From Alphaproteobacteria bacterium (GTDB lineage: Bacteria > Pseudomonadota > Alphaproteobacteria > Rs-D84), in contig JAEDOP010000002.1 of assembly GCA_016301865.1 (NCBI GenBank), positions 1-31,805 on the forward strand: a DNA stretch of 31,805 nt, given 5' to 3'. Below the pieces are notes generated by a model. That model saw nothing but the letters and a program-made list of their open reading frames with translations. It did not search any database and had not been told where the DNA came from. Of this stretch, positions 7,639 to 14,527 are shown piece by piece. How positions within the stretch are numbered: the first letter of the stretch is position 1; every line of letters begins with the position of its first letter. The position numbers were made by a program, and so were the translations under genes.

Positions 7639-7667
7639 ATTGTACTATAAAATATAGCAATTATCAA
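7639..7667 (-). promoter_or_regulatory. Promoter of pal
   Basis: On the minus strand TTGATA (7662-7667), a 17-bp spacer and TACAAT (7639-7644) make a near-consensus promoter. The expected leader is about 30 nt and carries an AAGGGAG Shine-Dalgarno. Confidence 0.65.
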
Positions 7668-7683
7668 GGGGGAAACCAAAAAA

Positions 7684-8463
7684 ATGTCCGATTACAATTT
7701 GCGCGATTTAGATTTGGCGGGTATTCGATGGGAAATTTCAGACACGCCCATAATGGCCCCACGTGCCAAGCCGACACCAGAAACCGTGGATATGCCTGCG
7801 CGACCAACCGCGGCGACAATTGTCGCAGAAATCGGGCGGGCCGCCGCATCTGTTGTGCCGGCTGTCGCCCCGATTCAGACAATGTCAATTGATACTGTGC
7901 GCGCCATGGCATCACGCCCAACCGATATGGAAACACTAAATCGTATGATTGCCGAATTTAATCATCCGTTGCGTGCAACTGCGACCAATACAATCTTGCC
8001 ACATATCGGCAATGGTCGATTGATGATAATAACGGATATCCCCGGGGCGGACGATGATGCGTCGGGTAACATTTTATCGGGCGCGACGGGCGAATTGACG
8101 GATAAAATGCTGAATGCCATTGGCGAAAGTCGCCAAACTGTATCGATTATACCAATGGTATTTTGGCGCACCCCTGGCGGCCGCACGCCGTCCCAGACAG
8201 AATTAGACATGGCGCGCCCGTTTGTTGATCGTGCAATCGAATTGTTGCACCCGCGGGTGATTTTAACCCTGGGGACATTACCTGCGACGCAGATTGCGGA
8301 TGTAAACCTGGCAAAATCGCATGGTGTGCCGGTTACACTGACCTGTGGTGCGACATGTGTGCCAATATTCCACCCGAATTACTTGATATTAAAGCCCGCG
8401 GCCAAGCGCGATGTATGGAATGCGTTGCAAAACGTGCAAAATATCTTGAAAAGTGCCGAATAA
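7684..8463 (+). CDS. Uracil-DNA glycosylase superfamily protein (family 4-like, no Fe-S cysteines)
   Basis: A 259-aa protein whose C-terminal ~150 residues follow the plan of family 4 uracil-DNA glycosylases. A loop IITDIPGADDD (about 115-125) stands in place of G-E-A-P-G-x-x-E-D. Next come SGATGELTDKML (about 132-143), a short WRTPGGRTPSQTE segment, LTLGTLPATQ, and HPNYL at 230-234 in place of HPSYL. The first ~100 residues are low in recognisable features. The four cysteines that hold the [4Fe-4S] cluster in typical family 4 enzymes are missing; the only cysteines are C221 and C225. Activity is therefore uncertain. An AAGGGGG ribosome-binding site precedes the start. infC begins 39 bp downstream, so they may be cotranscribed. 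Confidence 0.75.
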   Translation: MSDYNLRDLDLAGIRWEISDTPIMAPRAKPTPETVDMPARPTAATIVAEIGRAAASVVPAVAPIQTMSIDTVRAMASRPTDMETLNRMIAEFNHPLRATATNTILPHIGNGRLMIITDIPGADDDASGNILSGATGELTDKMLNAIGESRQTVSIIPMVFWRTPGGRTPSQTELDMARPFVDRAIELLHPRVILTLGTLPATQIADVNLAKSHGVPVTLTCGATCVPIFHPNYLILKPAAKRDVWNALQNVQNILKSAE

Positions 8464-8490
8464 TAGTTAATAATTTGCGCATGTTTAATA

Positions 8491-8505
8491 AAGGAGCATA
8501 CAATT
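8491..8505 (+). promoter_or_regulatory. infC ribosome-binding site with AUU start codon
   Basis: AAGGAG (8491-8496) is followed after 6 nt by ATT (8503-8505), in frame with the IF3 coding sequence and with no stop in between. The first ATG, 48 bp later at 8551, has no Shine-Dalgarno and would remove the IF3 N-terminus. In E. coli infC also starts with AUU, and IF3 discriminates against that codon to limit its own synthesis. Confidence 0.82.
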
Positions 8506-9051
8506 AAACCCGTAAATAATCATGATAATCGTCGTGACAACGCGCCACGTATGAATAACAAAATTTTTGCTAAATCTGTCCAGGTTATCAGCAATGATGG
8601 CCAGAATCTGGGCATTATGCCAACGTCCCAGGCGTTGCAAATGGCAATGGATTTAGGCCTTGATTTGGTCGAAATTAACGCAAATAACGCCACACCCATT
8701 ACCAAAATAATGGACTATGGCAAATTCAAATATGAACAGAAAAAGCGCGCGTCTGAGGCACGCAAAAACCAAAAAACAATCGAAATGAAGGAAGTTTGGG
8801 TCAAACCGTTTATCGAAGAAAACGACCTGAACATCAAAATGAAAAAGATTTTTGAATTTCTTGATTCTGGGAACAAGGTTAAAATTGCCGTCATGACCCG
8901 CGGTTCTAAAAAGGTTCTGGCGCGTGGCAAAGATGCCGTCCCAGAATTGTTCGCACGTATCCTGGAAATTATCGGCGATCGTGGCACATTGGAATCAAAA
9001 TCCAAACCAGACGAACGAACAAAATCAATTATCATTGCGCCGGCAAAATAA
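8503..9051 (+). CDS. infC: Translation initiation factor IF-3
   Basis: IF3 binds the 30S subunit, blocks 50S joining and checks the start codon and initiator tRNA. With the AUU start at 8503 the protein has 182 residues, the normal IF3 length; the first ATG at 8551 would give only 166. The N-domain contains LGIMPTSQALQMAMDLGLDLVEI and the linker IMDYGKFKYEQKKRASEARK, quoted here in part. The C-domain carries KEVWVKPFIEENDLNIK and the RGxxMAHxxxG-equivalent segment TRGSKKVLARGKD. The AUU start with a strong AAGGAG is the expected basis for autoregulation. rpmI/rplT, the usual downstream partners, do not follow here; a terminator does. Confidence 0.95.
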   Translation: MKPVNNHDNRRDNAPRMNNKIFAKSVQVISNDGQNLGIMPTSQALQMAMDLGLDLVEINANNATPITKIMDYGKFKYEQKKRASEARKNQKTIEMKEVWVKPFIEENDLNIKMKKIFEFLDSGNKVKIAVMTRGSKKVLARGKDAVPELFARILEIIGDRGTLESKSKPDERTKSIIIAPAK

Positions 9052-9052
9052 A

Positions 9053-9079
9053 AAATCCCGCAAACGCGGGATTTTTTTT
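9053..9079. terminator. Terminator between infC and the IMPase-like gene
   Basis: A CCCGC-AAAC-GCGGG stem (9057-9070), flanked by AAAAAT on the left and ATTTTTTTT on the right, works in both directions. It ends infC on the plus strand and the convergent minus-strand gene ending at 9086. Confidence 0.88.
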
Positions 9080-9085
9080 ATTGTC

Positions 9086-9790
9086 TTAAAATTCTATTTT
9101 TCCGTTTGTTGCAACCAAATCGGCCATCATTTCGATTGTGCCGCCGGCTTCGCGTACAATCAGGTCGCCCGCCGCAATTTCTGCATAGTCCAATGGGTCA
9201 GACACATACGCGTCAAATTTACCCGCTGCAACCCATGCCAAATCCAGTGCCGGACATCCCGTACGACGCACATCGCCAATCAATGGTCGCGCATCGGACG
9301 TGTTGTATCCGATTGTTAATTCAGATTCTTCGGTCTGATTCGATGTTTTGATACGCGCCGAATGGAACGCCGAAAACACATATGCACCATTGCCGGCCTC
9401 GGCATAATACAGGCGTTCGTCAATTGGCGAATAAACCAGTGCGATTTTTGTTTCGTCGTTTGAACGCAATGCCAATGAAATTGCAAAGTGCGGATTGCCA
9501 CGCACAAAATTTGCCGCCCCTGACAGTGCCAACACAAATTCGTCGCGTCCATCGCCCGTGCGTGAAACGTTTGGTGTTAAAAGACCCGCCGCCGGACGCA
9601 CCAGCAGCAGGTCATTCAGAATACTTTCTTCGATACGGTTGGCCGCCTTTTGCACAAAATCATGCGCGCCACGCAGGGATTGTTGCAGGCTTTCCACTTC
9701 GCCAAAATCGCGACGCAACGACGCCCCCGTACGCTGCAGCGCCATAAACATTTTGTTTAATTCAGTCGAACCCTTTATCAACAGTTCCAT
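9086..9790 (-). CDS. Inositol monophosphatase-family protein, probably catalytically inactive
   Basis: A 234-aa protein with the overall fold pattern of IMPase/SuhB: an N-terminal helical region, a central FVRGNPHFAISLAL segment, ALVYSPIDERLYYAEAGNGAY, and the C-terminal DYAEIAAGDLIVREAGG. The metal-binding residues are largely lost. The usual D-P-x-D-G-T-x-N-F is here LALSGAANF, the early T-x-x-D of the first motif is replaced (FVQKAAN), and no G-E-E motif is present. A hydrolase role is therefore unlikely; a structural or regulatory role is possible. In some bacteria SuhB acts in rRNA antitermination independently of catalysis, which could be relevant beside ribosomal genes. It follows rpmE by 40 bp, with a GGGGGG-containing ribosome-binding site. 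Confidence 0.75.
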   Translation of the reverse strand: MELLIKGSTELNKMFMALQRTGASLRRDFGEVESLQQSLRGAHDFVQKAANRIEESILNDLLLVRPAAGLLTPNVSRTGDGRDEFVLALSGAANFVRGNPHFAISLALRSNDETKIALVYSPIDERLYYAEAGNGAYVFSAFHSARIKTSNQTEESELTIGYNTSDARPLIGDVRRTGCPALDLAWVAAGKFDAYVSDPLDYAEIAAGDLIVREAGGTIEMMADLVATNGKIEF

Positions 9791-9830
9791 GTCGCCGCCC
9801 CCCGTAAAGCAGTATTTATTATTATTAAAT

Positions 9831-10043
9831 TTAGAAGTTGAACCCAGCGAATTTTGATTTGAATTCTGCCACGCGCTGGCCCTTTTCGCCGGCGTTTGAA
9901 CGCTGGCCTGTCCATGCGGAATGGTTCAAGTTATCTGTCGACAAAACCAAGTCTTTTTTAACAGAAGAATACATTTTTACTGTCTTGCCATCTGTGCGCG
10001 TGACGTTGATTTCGTGGTATTCTGGATGAATTCCTTGTTTCAT
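9831..10043 (-). CDS. rpmE: 50S ribosomal protein bL31 (zinc-free type)
   Basis: A 70-aa ribosomal protein. It starts MKQGIHPEYHEINV, the bL31 signature, and continues with KKDLVLSTDNLNHSAWTGQ and the C-terminal FKSKFAGFNF. It contains no cysteine, so it is a C-minus form that cannot bind Zn, as is common in alphaproteobacteria. The ATG at 10043 is chosen because an AAAGGTAG ribosome-binding site lies just upstream; a longer frame reaching 10085 would run through the promoter. The IMPase-like gene follows 40 bp later on the same strand. Confidence 0.95.
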   Translation of the reverse strand: MKQGIHPEYHEINVTRTDGKTVKMYSSVKKDLVLSTDNLNHSAWTGQRSNAGEKGQRVAEFKSKFAGFNF

Positions 10044-10076
10044 GATATCTACCTTTGTTTGAATTTTAGCCCGCAA

Positions 10077-10104
10077 ATTATACAAGTATTTTTACAGAAA
10101 TCAA
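10077..10104 (-). promoter_or_regulatory. Promoter of rpmE
   Basis: On the minus strand TTGATT (10099-10104), a 16-bp spacer and a perfect TATAAT (10077-10082) are present, giving a leader of roughly 27 nt before the ATG at 10043. Confidence 0.65.
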
Positions 10105-10118
10105 GCAATAATAGCATT

Positions 10119-10631
10119 CTAATATCGTCCAATGCACCCCAGGTATGAATTTCCTGTGGATTCCAGGACATTTATGAACTGACTGGGGTTACGACCTGAA
10201 AACAGTGCCAAAATTGTCCCCGCGTCGGTTGCCAACATATCGGCCACCGTGGCGATACCAGAATTCATCTTTTTAAAGAACCCGCTGGCCGGATATATTT
10301 CCGCGGCCAATAACTGGGTCTGACCGTGCGGTTTGGCGTTTTTATTTGATTCAATAACCATCAATTGGCATTCTGGCGATATGATTAACTTATCACTAAC
10401 CACTGCGTCCCCGCCCAACAGTTCGCCCCACCAACCGGTCGAGCCACAAAACACAGGATAATAAATCACGGCATTTGGATTTTTATCCAAAATCGCAGAA
10501 ATGTCCACATCGTCTGTACAGACATCAGGCATAACCCCGGTCGTGTTATTGATTACTTTGCGCGCCAACTGGTATTCGTTATCCCCAGTTGTTCTGCGTG
10601 GCCAATAAAGAATCGGAAACTTTGTTGTCAT
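10119..10631 (-). CDS. Hypothetical protein, unrecognised
   Basis: A 170-aa protein that I do not recognise. It has no signal peptide, no clear membrane segment and no nucleotide-binding loop, so it looks cytoplasmic. Notable parts are the N-terminal FPILYWPRRTTGDNE, a Trp/Gly-rich YPVFCGSTGWWGELLGG, and a short Cys-containing tail NSYLGCIGRY. It lies between rpmE and the VirB6-like cluster on the same strand as both neighbours. Codon use looks like that of its neighbours. A TATAAT box is placed only 8 nt before the ATG and there is no Shine-Dalgarno, which suggests a leaderless mRNA. That this is a real gene is supported by its length and its own promoter-like site. Confidence 0.7.
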   Translation of the reverse strand: MTTKFPILYWPRRTTGDNEYQLARKVINNTTGVMPDVCTDDVDISAILDKNPNAVIYYPVFCGSTGWWGELLGGDAVVSDKLIISPECQLMVIESNKNAKPHGQTQLLAAEIYPASGFFKKMNSGIATVADMLATDAGTILALFSGRNPSQFINVLESTGNSYLGCIGRY

Positions 10632-10639
10632 TGGTATGA

Positions 10640-10645
10640 ATTATA
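10640..10645 (-). promoter_or_regulatory. -10 box of the hypothetical gene
   Basis: A perfect TATAAT on the minus strand ends 8 nt before the ATG at 10631. No good -35 is seen; a run of T lies at the expected place. Confidence 0.35.
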
Positions 10646-10699
10646 TCAGATTCGGATGTTACAAAAAAGGGGGCGTGGTTAAATAAAGCACTTGATTTT

Positions 10700-11989
10700 T
10701 TATTTTTTCATTGTCTCGTACCATTTTTTCAGATTTTTCCACACAATATCAATATTCTTTTTGGTTGTATCATAGAATTTAGTTGATATCTGGACCTGGA
10801 ACAGGGACTTGGCCAATGCGGGAATCATAGTCATGAACATAGCGATAAAGATGCCCATCAGTATAATGGTAATCAGGCTGTCATTGCGCATCATCAAGGC
10901 GTCCATCAAAAATTTCGAATCGTTATTGGTTAATGCCGTCGCCAATGCTGGCGCGCCCGCCCAATCGCCAAATATTGCATTTAAAAACATTATTGCGAAT
11001 GCAACAAATATACCTGTCACGGCCAATCCCAATGCCCCAGAAATCACATAATCGATAATTTCGCGAATCGTATTTCCCGCCCCAGCCAGTGATATTTTCC
11101 ACCCTTTGAACAGCCACGCCAACAGCATCAATGGCAACATTATCAAATCCAGCGACAGTGTTATAAATATTTCCAGAAAATACAGCGGGATTGGCAACAA
11201 TGCCATAAAGAACAGCACCAATATCGCCAGTCCCCCAAACAACATAATCACATTCGGAAAGATTGGAATTCCCCACATAATTTCATGCATATAATCCGAA
11301 TCGAACGCCATATTCATCATTGCCCAGCCAACTGTCATCCCCAGGCCTGTCATCTGGTGCACGCCGGCCAATTCGCATGCCAGGTTGTGTCGCAGTTTTG
11401 GCGAAAACGCACCGCGATTCGCTGCGCGTTCGTCGATTGAAACTGGGGCTGCGATTGCGGTTGCGACAACACACGCGTCAAACTGATCATCATGTACAAC
11501 CGCCCGATTTAATGACAGTCCCACGTTAAATATCGGTTCGATTGCGATTTCGGAAATTAACCGTGGCAATGGCGCAACCAGCAATGTTGACACAAATGCC
11601 AACTTTAACAGGTGCGTTGTAAATGTATTGGCCACAGACCATGGTTGTTCCACCGTTTGATTTAAAAAGTTATCCACCAATCGCCATGCAAACCAAATCG
11701 CCGACAGCATTACCGCAAACGGAATAATCACATGCCCCAGCGCGCTATAAATACGGGGCAACATATTGGACATTGTTGCCATAATATCCGCAAACATTTG
11801 GCATGACCAGCAACTAGAAAAAAAAGAATACGCCCCATTCATATCAACCGGTGCACTGGAACGATATATTGAAAAGCCGGCAATTACCCCCACGCCTGCG
11901 ATGCCGCCGACAATAAACGGCGCGGCCGCCCCCGCCGTAAATGGCAGGAATGATAAAAACGTAATCCAAAATTTTTTCAGACGATTCAT
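10700..11989 (-). CDS. VirB6/TrbL-like polytopic membrane protein (paralogue A)
   Basis: A 429-aa inner-membrane protein of probable type IV secretion VirB6/TrbL type. It begins with a signal/anchor region (residues 7-41), then a Cys-x2-Cys (C60, C63) followed by about six further hydrophobic segments. A typical pattern is LIMLPLMLLAWLFKGWK, a membrane helix ending in an aromatic and Gly-rich turn, which recurs in the neighbouring paralogues. The C-terminus is basic (NLKKWYETMKK). VirB6 proteins form part of the inner-membrane channel. Similarity is judged from topology and this shared pattern, so the family name is an inference. The gene is divergent from the four related plus-strand genes and shares a palindromic promoter region with them. 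No Shine-Dalgarno is visible, and a TATAAT ends 8 nt before the ATG. Confidence 0.72.
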   Translation of the reverse strand: MNRLKKFWITFLSFLPFTAGAAAPFIVGGIAGVGVIAGFSIYRSSAPVDMNGAYSFFSSCWSCQMFADIMATMSNMLPRIYSALGHVIIPFAVMLSAIWFAWRLVDNFLNQTVEQPWSVANTFTTHLLKLAFVSTLLVAPLPRLISEIAIEPIFNVGLSLNRAVVHDDQFDACVVATAIAAPVSIDERAANRGAFSPKLRHNLACELAGVHQMTGLGMTVGWAMMNMAFDSDYMHEIMWGIPIFPNVIMLFGGLAILVLFFMALLPIPLYFLEIFITLSLDLIMLPLMLLAWLFKGWKISLAGAGNTIREIIDYVISGALGLAVTGIFVAFAIMFLNAIFGDWAGAPALATALTNNDSKFLMDALMMRNDSLITIILMGIFIAMFMTMIPALAKSLFQVQISTKFYDTTKKNIDIVWKNLKKWYETMKK

Positions 11990-11997
11990 TGTTTTTA

Positions 11998-12031
11998 ATT
12001 ATACCACATTTTGTCCCAAATGTGATATAAT
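11998..12031. promoter_or_regulatory. Symmetric divergent promoter/operator of the VirB6-like cluster
   Basis: Two 14-bp arms, 11998-12011 and 12018-12031, are reverse complements except for one base. They are separated by 6 bp (TGTCCC). The outer end of each arm is a perfect TATAAT read outwards: 12026-12031 for the plus operon, and 11998-12003 read on the minus strand for paralogue A. The inner part (CACATTT / AAATGTG) looks like a dyad operator. Neither side has a strong -35 box. Confidence 0.6.
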
Positions 12032-12056
12032 TGAAAAGATAAATATAAATCAGAGA

Positions 12057-13331
12057 ATGTATTTCATAAAAAATTCTTTGTTAACCCTGATGTTTGTGGC
12101 GGTGTTTTTTGCGCCGATTCCTGCGCATGCAAACATAATTGATGCATTAAATTTATCGCCATTTGTTCCAATGGTTTTGGATGCGTTAATGATGGTGGCA
12201 ACGGGAACATATGAATTCTTTGTTGGTACATCTGATAATCCAGGAATTATCCAAATTTTAATCTGGTTATTTCTGGGGTTCACATTAATGGTCAGCCTGG
12301 CAAAAATGTACATTCCAAAAAAGTGGCTGGGGTTCATTGGTATTTCTGGTGGGGGCGAATTGGCGGATGGCAAAATCACGGGATTCAAGGTTGTTGAAAA
12401 CGTGGCAAAGCCCGGTATACGTGCGGTTGTTGCGTCTATTGCGTTATTACAGTTAAAGCCTGTATACATGACCGAATGGCTGGTCAACCCATTTCTGCAA
12501 TTGGGTGCGGTATACACCCACGCAATTACAGAACAGATTAACCAAGATGGTATGTCTGCGCCCGACGTTGAATGTCCCGCCGACATTATTGACAAGGCAT
12601 GGATATCCGCAGATTCGTGTGAATTCTTGGTGCAACCTGTATCAGACCTGTCACATGCGAATAACCAAATTATTAAGCGTGGTTTTGACTTCTTGACAAC
12701 TGGTCTGCGTGGGCTGATTACATTGGTTCCGCATGGTGGCGAAAATTTTCTGAATTTAATAACTGGAATCCTGTTGATATTCACATTCGTATCCAGCAAT
12801 ATTTTCATGGCGCTGTTGATTATCCAGGGTATATTCAACTTTGGAATGCAACTGATTTTGTATCCGTTCTATGTACTGACATATGTATTCAAATCCAGCG
12901 ATAAATGGCTGGACGTATGGCCTGCATTTGGCGGTATTACCAAGGCCCTGCAACAATTAATTGTCACCATGATTGCGTGTTCGTTCATGTTGTGTATCAA
13001 CCTGGCGATAATTCGGGCATTGTTCCAGTGGAACACGTCTGTCTTTGTTGTTGTCGCCGATGGTTCGTCATACAGCAACGTCCCCACCGTTGCGAATTCC
13101 GCCATGGGATTTGGTGAACATTCGATTATGTGGCTGTCTGCGATATTGACGTTCTATTTAATGTTCCGGATTTTTGATAAAACCCAGGAACAACTGAAGA
13201 AATATATCGGCAGTGGCATGGACGGCCTGTATAAACAGGTTAAATCTGATGCCGGCACAATAACGGGCAATGTAAAAAAATGGGGCACATCTGTGGGCAA
13301 GGCTGTCGGTTGGATTAAGGGTAAAAAATAG
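12057..13331 (+). CDS. VirB6/TrbL-like polytopic membrane protein (paralogue B)
   Basis: A 424-aa membrane protein, first of four genes in the plus-strand operon. MYFIKNSLLTLMFVAVFFAP followed by IPAHA is a cleavable signal peptide. An early helix with GIIQILIWLFLGFTLMVSL precedes a periplasmic region containing two cysteines (about residues 170-190). A cluster of helices then includes LILYPFYVLTYVFKSSDKW, the equivalent of the Pro-aromatic helix seen in the other paralogues. The tail is basic and ends VGWIKGKK. Start choice: the frame is open further upstream, but that part crosses the divergent promoter and the opposite gene, whereas the ATG at 12057 gives a perfect signal peptide with a weak AGAGA ribosome-binding site. 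Channel function is inferred from topology and neighbours. Confidence 0.72.
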   Translation: MYFIKNSLLTLMFVAVFFAPIPAHANIIDALNLSPFVPMVLDALMMVATGTYEFFVGTSDNPGIIQILIWLFLGFTLMVSLAKMYIPKKWLGFIGISGGGELADGKITGFKVVENVAKPGIRAVVASIALLQLKPVYMTEWLVNPFLQLGAVYTHAITEQINQDGMSAPDVECPADIIDKAWISADSCEFLVQPVSDLSHANNQIIKRGFDFLTTGLRGLITLVPHGGENFLNLITGILLIFTFVSSNIFMALLIIQGIFNFGMQLILYPFYVLTYVFKSSDKWLDVWPAFGGITKALQQLIVTMIACSFMLCINLAIIRALFQWNTSVFVVVADGSSYSNVPTVANSAMGFGEHSIMWLSAILTFYLMFRIFDKTQEQLKKYIGSGMDGLYKQVKSDAGTITGNVKKWGTSVGKAVGWIKGKK

Positions 13332-13333
13332 CA

Positions 13334-14527
13334 ATGAATGAATGGCTGTCATCTTTGGTGGATTCGACGGTTCAGTGCTGGGGCTGTGGCGTGTTTGACC
13401 GCCTGTTCCAGATTGTGTCCGATGCTGCGGCCTTGGTATATGATAAATTTGCATATTTTTGTGTTGTTCTATTCTGTGTGCTGTTTTCGTTTTTTGTAAT
13501 AAACGCAGTTTGGAAAACCGTGAATGGCAATGTGTCCGACCCATTGTACGAAAAATCCATCCAACGCGTATTTGTAAATGCGATTGTTTGTATTGGTCTG
13601 TTGGGTATGGGGGTTGCGTTGCCACGGTTTATAACGACCGTTACGTTTGAACCCGTTGCCCAGGTCGCCCAAACATACACCGCCGCAATGATTAATCTGG
13701 ATAATGAAACAATCACAGAAAAAGTAACCTATCAACCACAACAAATGGGTGATGACGGTTTTTATCGTCCCCAATTGCGTGACAAAATTATTCTGCTGAT
13801 GAAGACAACAATCACCCAATTCCAATCATACATGAAATTGGGCATTGCGGTAATGGATTCTGCGTTTACGTGGCGCGCGTTACTGGGGGTGGGCAGTTTA
13901 TTGAAACATATAATGTTGTTTGTTATGGGGCTGTATTTAACGTGGAATTTCTTTAAGTTATTTTTTCGCTATTGCTGCTATTTTGCAGACATTATTATCG
14001 CGATGGCATATTTTGCATTTTTCTTTCCGCTGTCACTGATGTTGTTTGCGTTTAACGGTGCGGACAATGTCCCAAAATGGTTTGGGGGCCTGGGCAAGGC
14101 TGTTGGCGTGAACCAGTTCAAAAATTTGATTAATGCAATTATTACGCTGGCGTCTGCGGTTATTACATACACAGTAATTATGGCGATTATTGCCAAGTTT
14201 TTTGCCGCGCCTGACGTATCCAGTGCGGATTTAATGAACGCAATCACAACGGGCGAAATATTTGACGCAGAATTAGATATGACAAACCTTGAAGCGATGA
14301 CGTTGACCAGTTTTATTGTATTGGTGTATGTATTAAACTTTCTGCAAGATCAAATCCCCCAGGTTACAAAAATGGTTTTGTCCGTATTCGGTGTCAGTGA
14401 AAATAAACAGTTAAGCGAAACGCTTGCAAATGATATGATGCAATTAACCCAAGATATTGTGGACACAACCAAAAAAATTGGTGAAACAATCATCAGTGGT
14501 GGTGACAAAGACAAAGATAAAAAGTAA
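13334..14527 (+). CDS. VirB6/TrbL-like polytopic membrane protein (paralogue C)
   Basis: A 397-aa membrane protein without a cleavable signal peptide. Near the N-terminus lies QCWGCGVFDRLF (C15, C18), closely matching SCWSCQMFADIM in paralogue A and GCFMCRYISDLF in paralogue D. A hydrophobic segment FCVVLFCVLFSFFVINAVW follows, then a loop ending with GDDGFYRPQLRDKI, and a cluster of helices around FAFFFPLSLMLFAFNGADNV. The C-terminus is very basic and acidic mixed (ISGGDKDKDKK). It starts 2 bp after paralogue B and its stop overlaps the start of D in TAATG. The assignment to VirB6/TrbL is by helix pattern and gene context, not by search. Confidence 0.7.
   Translation: MNEWLSSLVDSTVQCWGCGVFDRLFQIVSDAAALVYDKFAYFCVVLFCVLFSFFVINAVWKTVNGNVSDPLYEKSIQRVFVNAIVCIGLLGMGVALPRFITTVTFEPVAQVAQTYTAAMINLDNETITEKVTYQPQQMGDDGFYRPQLRDKIILLMKTTITQFQSYMKLGIAVMDSAFTWRALLGVGSLLKHIMLFVMGLYLTWNFFKLFFRYCCYFADIIIAMAYFAFFFPLSLMLFAFNGADNVPKWFGGLGKAVGVNQFKNLINAIITLASAVITYTVIMAIIAKFFAAPDVSSADLMNAITTGEIFDAELDMTNLEAMTLTSFIVLVYVLNFLQDQIPQVTKMVLSVFGVSENKQLSETLANDMMQLTQDIVDTTKKIGETIISGGDKDKDKK

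Noticed and set aside
11766..12056. 97-codon upstream extension of VirB6-like B
   Set aside because: It overlaps the divergent gene and the palindromic promoter, and it would hide a perfect signal peptide beginning at 12057.
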